Origin: Himantopus leucocephalus
Lineage: Eukaryota; Chordata; Aves; Charadriiformes; Recurvirostridae
Direction: 5' to 3'
Assembly (NCBI GenBank): GCA_003993805.1
Contig: RSEF01000027.1
Location: 1,310,690 to 1,374,689, forward strand
DNA length: 64,000 nt
The first letter of the stretch is position 1. Every line of letters starts with the position of its first letter. The notes below the pieces were generated by a model. The model saw only the letters and a list, made by a program, of their open reading frames with translations, searched no databases and had not been told where the DNA came from. Below, piece after piece: positions 52,496 through 62,986 of this stretch. The position numbers and the translations under genes are program-made.

Positions 52496-52501
52496 ACTCA
52501 C
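52496..52501 (-). other. ASIC2: 5' splice site of ASIC2a exon 1
   Basis: On the minus strand the last codons, Asp-Phe-Lys-Thr, are followed directly by GTGAGT, an almost ideal U1 donor. The exon ends between codons (phase 0). This is consistent with mammalian ASIC2a, where a valine encoded by the next exon follows the equivalent Asp-Phe-Thr-Thr. Without splicing the frame stays open for 58 more codons. Confidence 0.9.
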
Positions 52502-53065
52502 AGTTTTGAAGTCCTCATGGTTGCACTCTTGGCCTTTGAATTTGCAGTACAGCATCATATCCTTCAGGTCGTGACCAACCCGCGCCAGGAACTCCTGCAT
52601 GTTGAAAACTTTTGGTTTATACTGCTTAAAGTTGGCCTTTTCTTGGAGGATGGCTAAGACGGCCGGGTCAGCCAGGTGAGGGTTGGGGATCTGCAGGTTG
52701 ACGTCGAGCAGAGCCAGGAGCTCCCCAGCATGGTACAGGTCGTTGGTGGTGAGCCGGGAAAAGCGAAACTCGTTGAGGTTACAGATGGTGACAGCAGGGA
52801 AGACCAGGCTGTTTGCCACGACCTCATCCACTTTGGTCACATGCTGGTAGGAGAAGTAGAAAGCCACCCGGTCTGAACTCTCAACCAGGAGGAGACCCAG
52901 CGAGCCCACAAAGGCCAAGGTCCAGAGCAGGCGGCGGATGGTCACTGGCCCGTAGACGAAGACGTGACGGATCCCGTGGAGCGTGGAGGTGTTGGCAAAA
53001 ATCTGGATGCTTGAAGGCTGCAGGCTGCCCATGCTGCCCTCGCTGGTGCTGTCCTTCAGATCCAT
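52502..53065 (-). CDS. ASIC2: ASIC2 first coding exon, ASIC2a isoform (residues 1-188, partial gene)
   Basis: This exon encodes the N-terminal third of acid-sensing ion channel subunit 2a, a DEG/ENaC family subunit of proton-gated sodium channels in neuronal plasma membranes. What is visible: a cytoplasmic tail (about 1-43) with the DEG/ENaC His-Gly gating motif at H30-G31; a first membrane helix at about 44-62; the post-TM1 block FPAVTICN at 89-96; the block LTTNDLYHAGELLALLDVNL at 105-124; and cysteines 95, 174 and 181 of the extracellular domain. H75 and H165 match, with a +3 offset, the rodent ASIC2a residues H72 (acid gating) and H162 (zinc potentiation), as I recall them. The offset comes from an extra Met-Gly-Ser near residue 12. 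The start is secure: an in-frame TAA at 53,075-53,077 lies three codons upstream and there is a G at +4, although position -3 is C. The 188 codons end in phase 0 at a GTGAGT donor, matching the known ASIC2a/2b divergence point (185 residues in mammals). The N-terminal wording separates it from ASIC1. Confidence 0.96.
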
Positions 53066-53225
53066 CGGGGAGAGTTAGTTAAATCCTGGCACTGCTTTTT
53101 GGGTCAGTCTGTAGCTGGAACTGGGATCCGGATCTCTCCCCTCCCCTTGCAAAAGTAATTAAACCCTTTTAGGGGTGGGAGAGAGAAGGAGAGTCTCAGG
53201 CCAGCTGCTGTGAGTTTATCCCACA
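53066..53225 (-). other. ASIC2: Probable 5' leader of ASIC2a mRNA
   Basis: This is the sequence between the ATG and the position about 30 bp downstream of the TATA-like element. I see no upstream ATG on the minus strand here, and the in-frame TAA sits at 53,075-53,077. A short, uORF-free leader would allow ordinary scanning. The 5' end is inferred only from the TATA position and may lie further upstream. Confidence 0.4.
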
Positions 53226-53385
53226 CGCTCCGCAGTAGCTTCACAGGGGTAAATATTTATATAAAATCCATTCAAACTCTCGCTCTTGATTTCCTCGGTG
53301 CGATAAGAAGGGCTGGTTTTATTTAGGGAGACACCAAGGTGATGTGGAAGAGATGTGGGTGGGCAGCGAAAGCTGAGCCAATGGA
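53226..53385 (-). promoter_or_regulatory. ASIC2: Candidate ASIC2a core promoter (TATA-like plus inverted CCAAT)
   Basis: Reading the minus strand, an ATTGG (inverted CCAAT) lies at 53,378-53,382. A TATATAAATA element follows at 53,254-53,263, about 190 bp before the ATG. The spacing suits a TATA promoter starting near 53,225-53,233. The further 5' flank is moderately GC-rich with scattered CpG, so an additional or dispersed start inside 53.5-54.3 kb is possible. No initiator motif is convincing enough to place the start exactly. Confidence 0.4.
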
Positions 53386-53401
53386 AATAAAGTCCTCCCC
53401 C

Positions 53402-53430
53402 TACACACACACACATGCACACACACACGC
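53402..53430. repeat. (CA)n microsatellite upstream of ASIC2a promoter
   Basis: Alternating CA with one TG interruption over about 29 bases, ending in CGCG. It lies about 20 bp upstream of the inverted CCAAT. Such purine-pyrimidine alternation can adopt Z-DNA. Confidence 0.9.
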
Positions 53431-54098
53431 GCCGAAGGGAGATGAGATTAAGCGAGAGAGCGAGCTTAAAACAAGTCGAGGCAGCTCGCAGCCTGTTAAC
53501 TAGTGCGGAAAGCCCAAGGATGCTGCTTCCCGGAGCTGATGTCTTGCAGAGCAGCGGGGCTTTCAGACCGACGGGGTGATGCTCCCTGTGCTCCGGAGAT
53601 GCGAGCTGCTGGATTCAGGCATCTCTCCTCCTCCCCACCCCTCCATTTTGGGCCGGGCTTCAAGAAACACCCCCCCCAAAAAACCCACCCTGTGCTGCCG
53701 GTGTTATTTCCAAGGGCTTCTCCCAGGGAAGGGTGGGCAGCTGATCCAGCAGGAGAAGTACGAGAGGAAAAGGGGGAGGGAAAGGGAAAGGCTAAAAAAA
53801 AAAAGAAAAGGGGGAAAAATTGCTGCTCAGCTCTATGCACATACATACACGCAGACCGAGCAGGGGAGAAAGCAGCTGCATGAAGCCTCTCCTCTGTCAC
53901 ACAGCAGCTCAGAGCGAAAAATCAGACAGGGCAGGACGCGGTGGGGAGAGGCAGCGGGAGGAGAGGGGCTGCAGCATCTCTCATCTCTGCTCGCTCTGTC
54001 TCAGAGCATCCCTTCGCATCAGGACTCTCGACAGGGTGAAACGCTGAGAGCCGTGAGTCATGCATCGATCCGGAGCCCCGCAGCAGGGCGAGAGCCCA

Positions 54099-54119
54099 GG
54101 GGAGGGCAGGGAGAGGGGG
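54099..54119 (+). other. G-quadruplex motif
   Basis: Four G runs of 4, 3, 3 and 5 with loops of 1 to 3 bases, in the GC-rich region about 1 kb upstream of the ASIC2a ATG. Confidence 0.75.
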
Positions 54120-56422
54120 CTGCCATCGGAGACCCCCGGCTCCTGCCTGGGGGGTGAGTCCGTAGGCGGCCGTGCCTCGGTGGGGCCCGGGGGGGCTGTG
54201 CCGAGCAGCTCCGGTAGCCCCTGGGCTCAGCCCACCGAGGACTCAGAAGACTTTTGGCCAGCAGGATCTCCAGATGTTTTGTTTGCCGCTGAAAGGCCGC
54301 TGTGATGGATGTGTTGGGGGAAGATGCTCCCAGATGTGCATTCAGCCGGGAGGGTTGGAAGGAGGAGGTGAGGGTGGGGGGGAAAACTGGGAAAGGTTTC
54401 CTACCCGAGAGATATTGCAAAGTCCTGTAACGATGCCTCCATACATGAGAGCATCCTCAGTGCAGCGTGCAGGAGGTGGGAATGAGCGGGGTTCAGCCCA
54501 GATATAAAAGGTGCTGAGCAGGGTCTGGGGTAACTCCCCTCCACATTGTCTCGGTGCACAGCAGTATTTTTGTCGGCTTTTGTTCAGATCCAGAATTAAA
54601 AAACAGTTTCTGCCTCTGTACAGCACCCGGCACTATGGCAGGTGGGGGTCCCAGGGGCCATGGTAGCACCCAGGAGGCGAATTTCCCAGCTTGGATGAGG
54701 TGGGAGCAGAGGGTCAAAGCACAGACAGAGCCCGTCACAGCCTGCGGAGCGATGCCTGGGGACTCCCGGCCACCCATGGAGTTACCTTAAGGACGAACCC
54801 AAAGAGTATCTGGGACAAAACGAGCCCAGTTTTTTAATGTATAACCCCAAGTGCTGTTATCAGGAGAGCAGACCCTGAAAGAGCCTTTGCACTTTGCTCC
54901 GTTTGGCCCCTTCAGCACTGCAGGGGCTTCACCTTCACTGACAGACCCCCGAGTCCCTTGTCCCCTGGCTATGAGCCACCCTGTCCTCCCCCTGACAATT
55001 TTCATCCGGAGATAAAATAGTTTCAGCTTTTGCTACCTCCAAAGCTACATCTGGCCCTGGCAGCCAAAGGCAAGCCCAGCTGCGGCATCCCCCGGCGCAG
55101 GTTCTCCTATGGGAGTATCTCTCAGGCTGAGCTACTCATCCCGGCACTGCCATACGGCAGCGCAGCGCTACTCTCCGTTTTACACCAGGGAAACTGAGGC
55201 ACAGAGAGGACAAAAGACTTGTGAGCAGTCACCCGGAAAGCTTGCAGCATAGCCAGGACTTGAATTTACCAGTAGGTCTTACAGTGTACCGGGTTGCTGC
55301 CCTAAAGCCGAACCCTTCTGCCGTAGCCCGAAGGCTCCCGGACTGTGCCGAGGCCATGGCCCGTCCTCACAGACAGCCAGGGTGCAGAAGGCGCAGGAGC
55401 TACCACGTGAGGTTGGTTTCCTCTTTGTACAACTCTACTTCAGCCCTGAAATGCAAAAAATGGTCCCTCCTCCTCCATCTCTGCTCATGACTGAAAGCTC
55501 TCGATGCAAGCCCACGTATGGCTAAACGGAGCTGTGCCCCTTCTTTATTAAGCAGAAATTCAGCCAAGGTGAGGCCTTGCAAACCTCCTGCATCTCATCA
55601 TGCCCTTTCCAGGAGGGGTGGAGAAGACAACACCGAGCAGACCCAAGCAACATACGAGCCAGAAGTAGAGCAGCTGAGGACAGAGTGGCCCCAGCACCCT
55701 TGTTCCCGGGCTCCAGACCTCGCTGCCTGTCTACCCTTGTGCTCACCAGCTCCCCACGGCCGACGACAAGACCATTCGCCCAATAAAAATCTCCTGGCAG
55801 GAATGGGCTCCCTTTCCCACCCATGACCAACCCATCTGCAAATCTCCCTCCTCTTCCTCCTGTCTGCGTTATTTGGCCTGCTGCGTTAATGCTTTCATTT
55901 GTTCACCATGCGCACTGCCTTTACAATCCTGTTTTCTGTAATTCATACCATATACCATCTGCTGCCTTTTATTATTTAACTCTGTAGAATGCTTTGGCTG
56001 CAGTCTGGAGGAAGAAGCGCCGTGCCCAGCAGTGCTGCCTGGCACCGGTGCCGGCTCACCAGGCTCCGCTCCAAGTACTCATGGGGTTGGGGACAAACCA
56101 GGGGGACAAATGCTCTCCGAGCAAGTGCCTGTGGCTCAAGTTGTGCCCAGGAGTTGGCGTTGACCGGGGTGTCCTGAGAGCAGAGGAAAAGAGCTCTGGT
56201 CATGCCTGGGGCTGCGCTATGGGATGACACCAGCAAGGATGGGGGAGATGGGTTGTAAGGGGTGGTGGGGGCTGTTGGCACCTCTCGCCACCCACGTAAA
56301 CGGCCTCTCTGCAGGTGGATGAGCGTGGTAAGGACAAAGCAGCCTGGCTGGTCCCATAAAAGCCCCCAGGATGGCAGAGCCCGGCTAAGGAGAGCTGCAG
56401 TCCCCCTCCCTGGGGACACCCA

Positions 56423-56448
56423 GGGCAGGGCAGGGCATCCCTGGGGGG
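56423..56448 (+). other. G-quadruplex motif
   Basis: Three GGG runs spaced by CA dinucleotides, then a run of six G after a 7-base loop. Confidence 0.7.
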
Positions 56449-57715
56449 TGAATTAGCTGCTTTGGGAGCTCGTAGCCCAACCTCAGCCCCTGAATGTTTC
56501 TCACAGACATCACTGCTTCAAATCTCCTTCAGAAACAGGGGCAGAGGAGCCAGGCAGGGCCAGAAGACATGTCCGTCAGGAAAGACTCCTTTTTTTCCCC
56601 CTTTACAGGGATGGAGTGGTGCGGGGGGGACAGCAGGGCCAGGGTGGCTGAGGGACACAAGGAGCAGAGCTGGATCCCTCTCTCGATTGCACAGCCTGTG
56701 CCTGCCCTCTTGTGTCTCCAGCTCATGCTGCACTGCTCAGGGTGAGGGATCCCAGCCCTGAAATGCGTGGGAAACGGGTTTATCGGGGAGGTAGAAGAGA
56801 TGGAGAAGGGTCCCCCCACCTGTGTGAGCCCCTCTGCTCCCACAGTCCCACCTGGAACCTCCCAGAAGCACGTCCCAGGCGAAGGGTTTGCACTGGGAAA
56901 GTCAGGACTGGCCTGACAGAGAGGGCAATGGGTTGTTTTAATAATAAAAGGTGATGCTTTGGCCCCCTGCGTGGTTCAGCACAAGGTCCCCACTGCCCAG
57001 GGCCAGAACCCTCTCCTTGGCACTGGAGATTGCTGTGTTTTCTGCCAGTTTATTGGTTTTATGTTTCCCTCTGGGCTTCGTTAGGAAAAGAAAAAACAAT
57101 AAATAATTAAAAAAAAAAAGCAATGATGGTTGCAGTCTGGGAGAGTGGTTTGTCTTCCCCAGCCCAGCTCCAGATCATCTGTGGGGTTGCACTGAGCACC
57201 GGGAAAATGTCCCCATCAGTGTCCCACTGTGTTTTCCGTTTCACAGGACACTGCTTTTGCCGCATCTTCAGCGGCTTTGGGAAAAAGAAGAACAACAGGC
57301 ATTTGGAGGGGAAGCCAGGGACTACTTGGCCCGTGACGACGACACCTGGAAAAAGATGAAAAAGAAAAACTTTGCTCAAGATGATCATGGTCCTACAAGT
57401 CTCCTTCCATTTCTCAGCCTTTCCCCAACCTTTCTGGACCCTTTTGTCACCTAACTTCTTATTGCCAGTGCCTTCACACTGCTGGAGACCCAGAGATCCA
57501 CTTAGCGGAGAGAGTTCGGCTACTTAAATGGGTCTGCTTTTCCAAATGGGAAAATAATGTTGAACGCTGATGTTTCCCCTGAAATTAAATCCGATCCCTT
57601 CCAAAGTAGCTTTGGCTCAGTTAAATGGCTTTTTAATATATATAGAAAATTGAAATTTTGATTGGATTTCAATGTATTTAATATTATGCTTGGATTTATA
57701 ATGGGGTATAAAATG

Positions 57716-57737
57716 AAAGCAATTAAAGCAATTAAAG
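57716..57737. repeat. Short AT-rich direct repeat
   Basis: AAAGCAATT is repeated in tandem within an AT-rich stretch (57.6-57.75 kb). Confidence 0.7.
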
Positions 57738-58000
57738 AGGAAAAAATTCTCCGTGAAAGAAAACCAAAAATATTCTTATGGCTCCATATTGGGAAATACC
57801 TTCTAAAGGAAGGTATTGGAGGACAGTAAAATGCTCCATTTTGATACCCCTGCCCCTCTAAAAGAAGTTGCTGGTTAAAACATGTTGACAGAGAGTTGAA
57901 TCAGCATTTTCCAGTGGAAGAACTATTTTGGGGGGGGAAATTTCTGCACCACCTGCTCCTGGCATCCCCCAGCAGCAGAGAGGGTGCTCCAGGGTGCCTT

Positions 58001-58025
58001 CCTCCTCCTCCTCCTCCTCCTCCTC
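58001..58025. repeat. (CCT)n microsatellite
   Basis: Eight uninterrupted CCT units. On the minus strand these are AGG units in a purine tract. Confidence 0.93.
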
Positions 58026-58299
58026 TGCCTGCGGAAGCATTATAGTGCATTAATAGCTCAGCGGTGGCAGAGCTGAGCCTCCAGCCTCCAAATCTGGCTG
58101 GTGAGGGGGGATAGGCTTCCCCGGGGCATAGAGATTACTCTCAGCCCGAATCAGCCCAGAGTCTGCAGACCGAGTTACAGCTACAGATTTTATTACAGAA
58201 AGGGAATATTGGATTTGCAGTAGTGTTTTTCAGCAATCGGAGCCTGTCCCGCTCGCTCTGACATTCCCGGCTTCTCTGCAATAACTTAGATTTATCAGC

Positions 58300-58445
58300 C
58301 CTCTCTCCGGGGCCGTGTTTATCAGCCGGGGTTCGAAGACGTTCACATTAGCGGTGACTCACCCAGTACCTGCTCGGCGTGCAAAGTGAGCGGGCGGGAT
58401 TGCGGGGGCCTCCGGCTCCATCCTCGCGTGCCGTTGCTTCGCTCC
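58300..58445. promoter_or_regulatory. Small CpG cluster upstream of ASIC2a
   Basis: About 15 CpG dinucleotides in roughly 135 bases, bounded by AT-rich DNA on both sides. It lies about 5.3 kb upstream of the ASIC2a ATG. It could be a distal enhancer or an alternative first non-coding exon. There is no direct sign of transcription. Confidence 0.3.
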
Positions 58446-59840
58446 ATCACCCTGAGCAAGCCACAGTGTTCTTTCATTCTATGTAAAATTAAAGTAATGG
58501 TGCTTCTGTCCTGTGTCTTGGGCTTAGAGGTTTGGGGACGAAAAATGCAACAGCAGAATGATATTTTCATTTGGCGCCTCCCCATTTAAATAGCCCTTGA
58601 AATCATACTTGTTCTCCGTTAAGCTTTACACAATTTTATTTCTACTTACATGCGTTAGTTCTGCCTGATACTTTTGTACCTCGGGAAGTCTGTGAAAGCA
58701 CTTTGATTTACTCATTAATAATTCAGGTTTGGGACCCGTTCCTGGCTCTTGTTTCTGGATAACACCAGGCATTTGTTCTTGTCAGCACATGAAACAGGCC
58801 AGGAAAATTCACCGAAATATATATTTTTTCATTCTTTCGCACAAAGATGTCTTCATCGACTTTTCTTTCTTTTTAACTTCTCCTTCAGTGCCAGTGCAGC
58901 TCCTAACTGAAATTCTCCAAAGAAGGCAGTTTTCATGGGATTACAATTCTCAGAATAATTAAGAGAAAGAATCCCACAAATTAAGAAGTCATCCTTTCAT
59001 TGCTATGGCAACTCTGATTGTCCTTCCTCAAGTGGCTGAACTGAGAAAACAAGAAAAAAAAAAAAAACAACCACAAAAATCTAAAAGGTAATTGCTACCC
59101 TGCTGCCAAAGGAGCAAAGCTGGGAGGTGAGATGGGACAGACGGTCCCCGGTGCTCCCCGGGGGGGACCTCTCTGTGCCGTTTCCATTTGACCTCAGCAC
59201 GGCACAAGGCATTTCTTCTAGCTCTTACAAGCAAGGGGCAAAACCTTGGATGGAAGTATCTGCTTCAGGATGAGCTGAGCTCTGAGCTCCCCAGGTTGGG
59301 TTGACCCAATCCCCAATGACTGCGGAAGGAGCGGAGACCCCCAGCGCATGGGGACATTATCACATTTGGGGTGTCCTGATGAGCACATCCCCCATCAGGA
59401 CATCGTGAATGCTGATGGCGCATTTGCTTGGAGAAGTGCTATCGATAGGAAACTCAAAACCTCTTGGGCACACTGAACGGGTCAGGCAAAGAGGAATTTA
59501 CCCCCCTGACATCCTCCGGCCAGGAAAGAAGAGAAGATGCTTCTACCCTCATGGAAAAGTTATCCTTAGGAGATTTCCAGCCTGAAAGTGGAGTAGTTTG
59601 AGCAGAAAGAGGGACTCAGCTCTGCTCCTGGCACACCACAGTCCCAAGCAGTTTTCAAAACCAGCTCTAACCTCCCCCCCCCTCCTCCGAAGTGCCACCA
59701 GGACGCAGCAGGGTTTCCCAGCCCTGACTGACTTTGCAAAGCCAGCAGGTGGAAAACTTTTGTTTGCATTTGTAATGAGAGCAAATCCCAGCTTGAATTA
59801 ATTAGAGTGCAATAATGAGGCTGCCCGGGGCTGCTGTCAC

Positions 59841-59874
59841 AGAGGTGCGATCCTCACAGAGGTGCGATCCTCAC
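59841..59874. repeat. 17-bp perfect tandem duplication
   Basis: AGAGGTGCGATCCTCAC occurs twice head to tail without mismatch. Each copy contains a CpG and an inner near-palindrome (GAGGTGCGATCCTC). Both copies lie in a CpG-rich patch extending to about 59,990. Confidence 0.95.
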
Positions 59875-61901
59875 CGCTCCATCACGGGGGCTGCACACCC
59901 ATCCGCCTCCAGTCCCCCGTGCCGGCTCACCCTGGGCTGTGACACCGGCAATGCCGATGGTGCGGCGGTGCTCAGTCCCAACCGATGCACAAACGGGAGC
60001 TGAGACAACGTTATGGCACGAGTTGTGCTCGGCCTCTGCCCTTCCAGCTGTCTCTGGAGCTTGGGTTAAGTTAGCTGGTGATGCACTGGAGGACAAGCGT
60101 GAACCTGAGACCACGCCAGCCCTGGGGTGGTTTTTTTAAGCCTGTTTCAACTACATTCAACTAAAGTTGTTTACTTTCATTTCCATAAATCGGCAGAGAT
60201 CTCCTCAATGGGGTTTTGGGGGACTGCAGCTGATGTGAAGTAACTTGACTTTAAGAAGCCCTATAAAGCCCCCTGGAAACACGATATTTTGTGGGGACGG
60301 ATTGATGCACCATGCCTGCGTCCCGTGACATCGTTAGACCTTTCGTTATGGAAATCAGAGGCGTGGGTAAGGAAGGGGGGAAGTTTGCTGTAGGCCAGTC
60401 GAGGCACATGGTGTCTGGAAACGTGTCATTTAATTTGTTTGTGCTCCCCCCTGTGCTGAATGGGCCTAATCCTTTCCCCTCCTCGGGGAGGTCGGATGGG
60501 TTAGTTAATGTTTATTCAGTGGTCTGAGAAACAGCAGGGACAGGAACTCGTCCAGATTATGGTATTTACTCTTCAGTAAGATTATATCCACTCCAGAGAG
60601 GAGCTGTTCCTGCACTGATAGAACAAGCCTCATCTTAAATCCTTGCCCTTTCTGAGGAAGACATATAGATGAAATTTCTGTATTCCTTTGGGATATAATT
60701 TAAGTTTGTGCAAAGCGACACAGTAATAACTGCACAGAGTTTGTCCTTTGCAGAATCGAGCAGCACAGGCTTTGTGGCTCTGTAGAGCCGCCCAGGCTAA
60801 ACAGAAACCTTCAAATTGTCTAAGATGTGACAGAAGAGGGTTTCACTGTGAGCCATTTGCTCCTGTGGAGAGACATCACAGGTTCCCTGACACAGTACCT
60901 GAGACGTTGGGTGAGAAGAAAGGCCCAGAAAAGCTAAAGGAGAGTTTTGCCTGCTTTCAGTGGGGAAAAAAACACAGACTGCGCTCAATAGATTTTTTTT
61001 CCAAGCTCATCTCCGTCTTTTCAAATACTGTGTGTCCAAATTTACCAAAAAAAAAACCCTTTAGAAGTTAAACCCAAAGGAGAAAGACCCAAAACCCAAA
61101 TTGAAATGCTCTGTTTCATCTGCAGTTGACCCTTCCTACTTGGTATTCAGACTTCCCAAAGAAGCAAAGCCCAACCCTCTTTGGCGTCAGTTATTAAAAC
61201 CTCCACTTGTGCAACGCGGGCTTCGTGACCCAGCAGTAAAAGGCTTCGAGAGTTTACTCTTACCTGACCAGACAGCAGCGCTCACCCTCGCCGTGATGAG
61301 CCCACCGCTGACATTACATATTGACGATGAGCTGTGTTGACCATTCTCACATGCTCATCCAGACGGGATCCTCCCTCTCTGCTTCCCCGGACCCCAGGAC
61401 CTGCAGGCACAACCCCCGGCCAAGCGCAGGGGCTGAAGAAGCCGATCTGCTGCCAGCTCCCACGCTCCTCTCCCTTCTGCTGGTTTGCAAAAGGCAAGGC
61501 AGAGCCATAGGTGTACGCGTGCGTGAAGACATTCCCTGCAAACACAGCCTTGCTCATTCCCGCCTGCAAACGCATCACCACTTCTCTACCCTGCTGTCTT
61601 TGCTGGTCTCCTGTCTATAGGAGGATAGGAAGCTCGTTCCAGAAGATGGAGGAGGGATCAGTTTTCTCTGGTTTAATGGCATCAGAGGGGGAAAAAACCC
61701 AACCTGCTGAGCACTCTTTGTCTGTGGGTGTGAGCTTTGCTGGCCTGGCTGGTGAAGCAGGCTGCTGCTAGGTTTGTAGAGACGTGAGTGACTCACTGCT
61801 CTCACTTGGCAGAGCGTTTAAGATGAATTATCTGATCAGCGGAAAAGCATTTTCAGGTCAGCCAGAGCTATTTGTAGTGAAGCTGGTAAGTGATATCTGG
61901 G

Positions 61902-61914
61902 AAAAAAAAAAAAA
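61902..61914. repeat. A run
   Basis: A homopolymer of 13 A with no recognisable retrotransposed body. Confidence 0.85.
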
Positions 61915-62986
61915 GGCTGCCAGAAGAATCAAATGAAAAAACGTAAACCTTGTGTAACGACAACAGAAAGTCCAAACAAAAACAAAACCTTGGGATTTTT
62001 TTGGTTTTGTTTGGAGACAAAGAATTAAAATTAGATCAGACTAAAAATAATAGAGCAAGATTAAGATCCCCTTTCCCCGCCACCTTCCCTGCGCTTCTTC
62101 CAGCCACGTCTCAGCAAGAGCAGCATTTCTGGGTTAGGATTTTATGGACAGAGAAAACTAACCTGAATGTGGGTTTCTGCAATACAAATATCCACACTTA
62201 AGAAGTCCATCGCTTGATTTACAGGTAAAGGAGATCTGGGCAGCACAGCAAGGCAAAGGCACAGCCCGAGTACCTGTCCCCTGCCTTCTCTCTGCTGGTC
62301 TGAATTACAGCAGAGCTGCCGCTCAGGAGGACGATCTCTGAGTCTTTTTCCTACAAGACCCTGTTGTGGTGGTTTGTAACATTGCAAACTGCAAACTGGG
62401 GGGTTCAGGGAAGTCCGGGTGCTTTATTAGCATTGCTGAGGGCGTTTGCATCCTCCGTCAGAGACAAAAGAGGCCAATTCCCCGCTCTCGTTTGCGAAGG
62501 TAACAGAGAATGGCTCTGTAAGCAACCTGATTTAGAGTTTTAATAACAGCGAGCGAGGAACAGAGCCCCATCTTTGCTTTCTCGGTTATTCACGGTTTAA
62601 TACAGCAACAAATCAACTTGTAATGGAAGAACAAAGCAAGCGCTGCTAATTTCACTGCCGTGGCTCAGTGTCTGGCCATGATTTTGGCCAGGTGGGATGT
62701 GATGGGAGGTTTGCTGCTAGCTGAAAATGAGCCAGGACCCAGCTCTTAGAAGCTGCTCAGGGTAGTGAGGAGGCAGCTCTCCAGGGCAGCTGGGAAACTT
62801 CAGCAGCAAACCCCCAACCAGCTAAAAATTGGCCATCGCTCACCTTCACCTGGAAGCCAAACACGACAGCAGTTATTGCCAGAGTGGTGGCTCATGCTTT
62901 TAAGATCGGAAGAGCATTTCAAGGCTTTTGTCTCTAACAAAGTGGCCAGGAAAGCCCTCACTGATCTGGCTGGTGCCTAGTGAAGG

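Larger units (their letters stand above)
1..52501 (-). other. ASIC2: First part of the intron downstream of ASIC2a exon 1
   Basis: The channel gene runs right to left, so everything left of the donor at 52,501 is intronic for ASIC2a, unless a nested gene exists. I looked for the expected second exon, which should encode the ASIC motif V-F-T-K-Y-G-K-C-Y-M-F-N, and did not see it among the minus-strand open frames or in a scan for its codons. The intron therefore probably exceeds 52 kb. Most open reading frames here are short, show no family motif and have random-looking composition. Confidence 0.8.

Noticed and set aside
1..52501. Second ASIC2 exon
   Set aside because: No minus-strand segment translating to the expected Tyr-Gly-Lys-Cys-Tyr-Met-Phe-Asn motif was seen. 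The scan was by eye, so a short exon could still be missed.
53576..54157. 193-codon plus-strand open frame beside the ASIC2a promoter
   Set aside because: Arg/Lys/Gly/Glu-rich because of purine-rich runs. It is antisense to the gene and shows no recognisable protein features.
54148..54160. Plus-strand GTGAGT donor-like sequence in GC-rich DNA
   Set aside because: No supported exon or start upstream on that strand, and single donor matches are common.
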